DNA from: Actinomycetota bacterium
GTDB lineage: Bacteria > Actinomycetota > Actinomycetes > Actinomycetales > Microbacteriaceae
Assembly: GCA_016870695.1 (NCBI GenBank)
Contig: VGAV01000100.1
Span: forward strand, 1 to 7,939
Reading direction: 5' to 3'
Length of the DNA stretch: 7,939 nt
The notes under the pieces were generated by a model, which was not told the DNA's origin, did not search any database, and worked only from the letters and a program-made list of their open reading frames with translations. Shown here piece after piece: positions 6,531 to 7,939 of this stretch. Within the stretch, counting starts at the first letter, position 1. Each line of letters starts with the position of its first letter. The position numbers were made by a program, and so were the translations under genes.

Positions 6531-7000
6531 TGGTCGCCTGGAGCGCGGGGCTCCTGCTGTACCGGCTGACGCCCGCCCCCGAGGTGCTCATCGCCCACAT
6601 GGGCGGACCGTTCTGGGCGTCGAAGGACGCCGGCGCCTGGTCGGTCCCCAAGGGCGAGTTCGACCCGGACACCGAGAGCGCACGCGACGCCGCCCGCCGC
6701 GAGTTCGCGGAGGAGCTCGGCGTCGAGCCGCCGGCGGGGGAGTGGGCCGAGCTCGGCACCTACCCCACCTCGTCCGGCAAGAAGGTGGTCGTCTTCGTCG
6801 CCGACGGCTCCGGATTCACCGCCACCGACTTCGTCTACGGCGAGTTCGAGATGGAATGGCCGCCCCGCTCGGGGCGGACGGCCTCCTTCCCCGAGGTCGA
6901 CAGGGCCGAATGGATGCCGCTGGACGTCGCCCGCGACCGCCTCGTGAAGGGTCAGCGGCCCGCTCTGGACGCGCTCGCCGCCGCCCTCGACCGCGCCTGA
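6530..7000 (+). CDS. NUDIX hydrolase (COG4119-like predicted NTP pyrophosphohydrolase)
   Basis: This 156-residue cytoplasmic protein carries a Nudix fold, which cleaves nucleoside diphosphates linked to another group with Mg2+ or Mn2+. The Nudix box starts at Gly42 (W-S-V-P-K-G-E), has Glu49, and continues as R-E-F-A-E-E-L-G-V at 57-65; Glu58, Glu61 and Glu62 are the expected metal ligands. The first spacing is G-x6-E rather than the usual G-x5-E, so one residue is inserted in the loop before the catalytic helix. The segments G-P-F-W-A-S-K-D-A-G-A-W at 26-37 and F-P-E-V-D-R-A-E-W at 120-128 are typical of the COG4119-like group. The ATG shares one base with the preceding TGA and has no clear ribosome binding site, so translation probably depends on the membrane protein gene. 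Substrate is unknown; candidates are oxidised nucleotides, dinucleoside polyphosphates or other nucleotide conjugates. Confidence 0.92.
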   Translation: MVAWSAGLLLYRLTPAPEVLIAHMGGPFWASKDAGAWSVPKGEFDPDTESARDAARREFAEELGVEPPAGEWAELGTYPTSSGKKVVVFVADGSGFTATDFVYGEFEMEWPPRSGRTASFPEVDRAEWMPLDVARDRLVKGQRPALDALAAALDRA

Positions 7001-7001
7001 C

Positions 7002-7063
7002 CCGGCGTGTCCCACTTTTTGCAGCGACGAGGCTTCGAATCTGCACGAGGGGGGACATGCCGG
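7002..7063. repeat. 62-base near-palindrome between convergent genes, possible bidirectional terminator
   Basis: The outer arms CCGGCGTGTCCC (7002-7013) and GGGACATGCCGG (7052-7063) pair at all 12 positions with one G-U. Inside, 7015-7018 pair with 7047-7050 (two G-U) and TGCAG (7020-7024) pairs with CTGCA (7041-7045). The stem is therefore 23 positions with only two mismatches, around a 16-base loop. It starts two bases after the NUDIX stop and lies 38 bases from the stop of the opposite-strand reductase. Neither side ends in a U-tract; the only T-run (7016-7020) is inside the left arm. A shared terminator is most likely, and a small repetitive palindromic element is the alternative. Confidence 0.6.
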
Positions 7064-7100
7064 TCAGGCCGAAGGGCGACGGCGCCGGGTCGGGCGGGCG

Positions 7101-7939
7101 TCACGGCCGCAGGAGGACCTTGCCGATACGCGGCGACAGGCTCGTCGTGACCGCCTCGGCGATGTCGTCGAGGCCGAAGGTCGCCGCGACGGGCAGGGTC
7201 ACGGTGCCGTCCCCGAGGTAGCGGGCGAGCTCGCCGAACAGGGCCGCGCGGGTCGTGGCATCCATCGTCTTGCTCACGACGCTGCCCCAGAACCCCTTCA
7301 CGGTGGCCTGGCGGAAGATGATGTCACCGGCGGAGAGCTCGAGCGTGCCGGCGCCCATCGAGCCGAAGATCACCAGCGTGCCGTTCTCGGAGAGCAGCGA
7401 CAGCACGTCGTTGCTGGCGGAGCCGCCGACCGAGTCGACGCCCGCCACGATGCGTGCGCCGTCCGCGAGGGCGAGCGCCCGGTCGCGCCAGCCGTCGTCG
7501 TCGGTGGAGACGATGTTCTCGATCCCCTGCTCCGCGAGCTCGGCGACGGCGCTCGCGCGACGCACAAGACCGATGACGTGGATGCCACGGGCACGGGCGA
7601 TCTGCGCGACCATGCGGCCGACCGCGCCGTTCGCGGTGTTCTGGACGATCCAGTCGCCGGGGGCGAGGTCGAGGGAGTGGAGGAGGCTGATGGCGCTGAA
7701 CGGCATGGCGACGAGCTGCGCGGCGACCTCGTCGGACAGGGCGTCCGCGACGGGGATGAGCGCCGCGGCCGGCGCGAGCACGAATTCGGCCCACACGCCG
7801 AAGGTCCCGCCGGTGGCGACGCGCTGGCCCACGGTCAGTCCTTCGACGCCGTCGCCGAGCGCGTCCACGACGCCGACCGCCTCGGTGCCGGCCCGCGCGG
7901 GGAGCTCGGGCTTGTAGCCGTAGGTGTCGCGGACGGTCC
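7101..7939 (-). CDS. Zinc-independent medium-chain reductase, quinone oxidoreductase / enoyl reductase-like (5' partial)
   Basis: This is the C-terminal 278 residues of an NAD(P)H-dependent medium-chain dehydrogenase/reductase; the gene is open at the right edge of the window. The frame stays open through bases 7869-7937, reading R-D-T-Y-G-Y-K-P-E-L-P-A and then G-T-E-A-V-G-V-V. A GTG at 7868 therefore encodes an internal valine, not the start. Counted from the first visible residue, the dinucleotide-binding turn is Q-N-T-A-N-G-A-V-G at 99-107, followed by the Rossmann segment up to V-I-G-L-V-R. No cysteine appears in the visible part, so the catalytic and structural zinc sites of classical alcohol dehydrogenases are absent. 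The Y-G-x-x-P-E-L-P-A segment and the A-N-x-x-V-G turn resemble mitochondrial-type 2-enoyl-thioester reductases (MECR/Etr1), where a tyrosine in this region is catalytic. Quinone oxidoreductase is the other reading. It converges on the NUDIX gene. Confidence 0.88.
   Translation of the reverse strand, partial: TVRDTYGYKPELPARAGTEAVGVVDALGDGVEGLTVGQRVATGGTFGVWAEFVLAPAAALIPVADALSDEVAAQLVAMPFSAISLLHSLDLAPGDWIVQNTANGAVGRMVAQIARARGIHVIGLVRRASAVAELAEQGIENIVSTDDDGWRDRALALADGARIVAGVDSVGGSASNDVLSLLSENGTLVIFGSMGAGTLELSAGDIIFRQATVKGFWGSVVSKTMDATTRAALFGELARYLGDGTVTLPVAATFGLDDIAEAVTTSLSPRIGKVLLRP

Noticed and set aside
7064..7100. Further hairpin around the GGCGCC palindrome between the large palindrome and the reductase stop
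   Set aside because: The pairing outside the six-base core is only four bases with a mismatch, within chance for such GC-rich sequence.
7101..7868. Reductase starting at the GTG at 7868 on the - strand
   Set aside because: The same frame continues upstream with family-typical residues, so this codon is internal and the gene is cut by the window edge.

Overview
The window looks like chromosomal DNA of a high-GC actinobacterium, most likely of the Microbacteriaceae (Microbacterium-like). The signs are strong G/C preference at third codon positions, tightly packed genes with 1- to 4-base start/stop overlaps, and two genes whose -10 box lies exactly 7 bases before the ATG, as in leaderless actinobacterial transcripts. 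The genus is an inference. I see no phage, transposase, CRISPR, tRNA or rRNA signal.

Layout. (1) Bases 2-3704, + strand: the distal part of an operon, entered inside its first visible gene. A penicillin-binding-protein/class C beta-lactamase-fold serine hydrolase (5' end cut off) is followed by a GbsR/MarR-type winged-helix regulator and a two-domain peptide-type ABC ATPase (DppD-DppF-like fusion). The last two start codons overlap the preceding stop codon by four bases. The substrate-binding protein and permeases that the ATPase needs are not in the window and are presumably upstream. (2) Bases 3754-4829: a single-gene unit consisting of a leaderless promoter, an aldo/keto reductase of the YghZ/Kv-beta type, and a long hairpin terminator. 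(3) Bases 4851-7063: a second leaderless promoter drives a four-helix membrane protein of the uncharacterised DUF4407 type, coupled by a TGATG junction to a small NUDIX hydrolase. A 62-base near-palindrome follows. (4) Bases 7101-7939, - strand: the C-terminal part of a zinc-free medium-chain reductase/quinone oxidoreductase resembling 2-enoyl-thioester reductases. It converges on unit 3 and runs off the right edge.

How the genes may work together. Unit 1 reads as peptide import linked to peptide or D-peptide hydrolysis under a local regulator. Units 2 and 4 are separate redox enzymes. Unit 3 is the least understood: an envelope protein with a large predicted extracytoplasmic coiled-coil loop and a long acidic repeat-bearing cytoplasmic tail, made together with a nucleotide-type hydrolase. 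I found no clear new defence or mobile system. The best candidates for follow-up are the DUF4407-NUDIX pair, its promoter architecture, and the intergenic palindrome.
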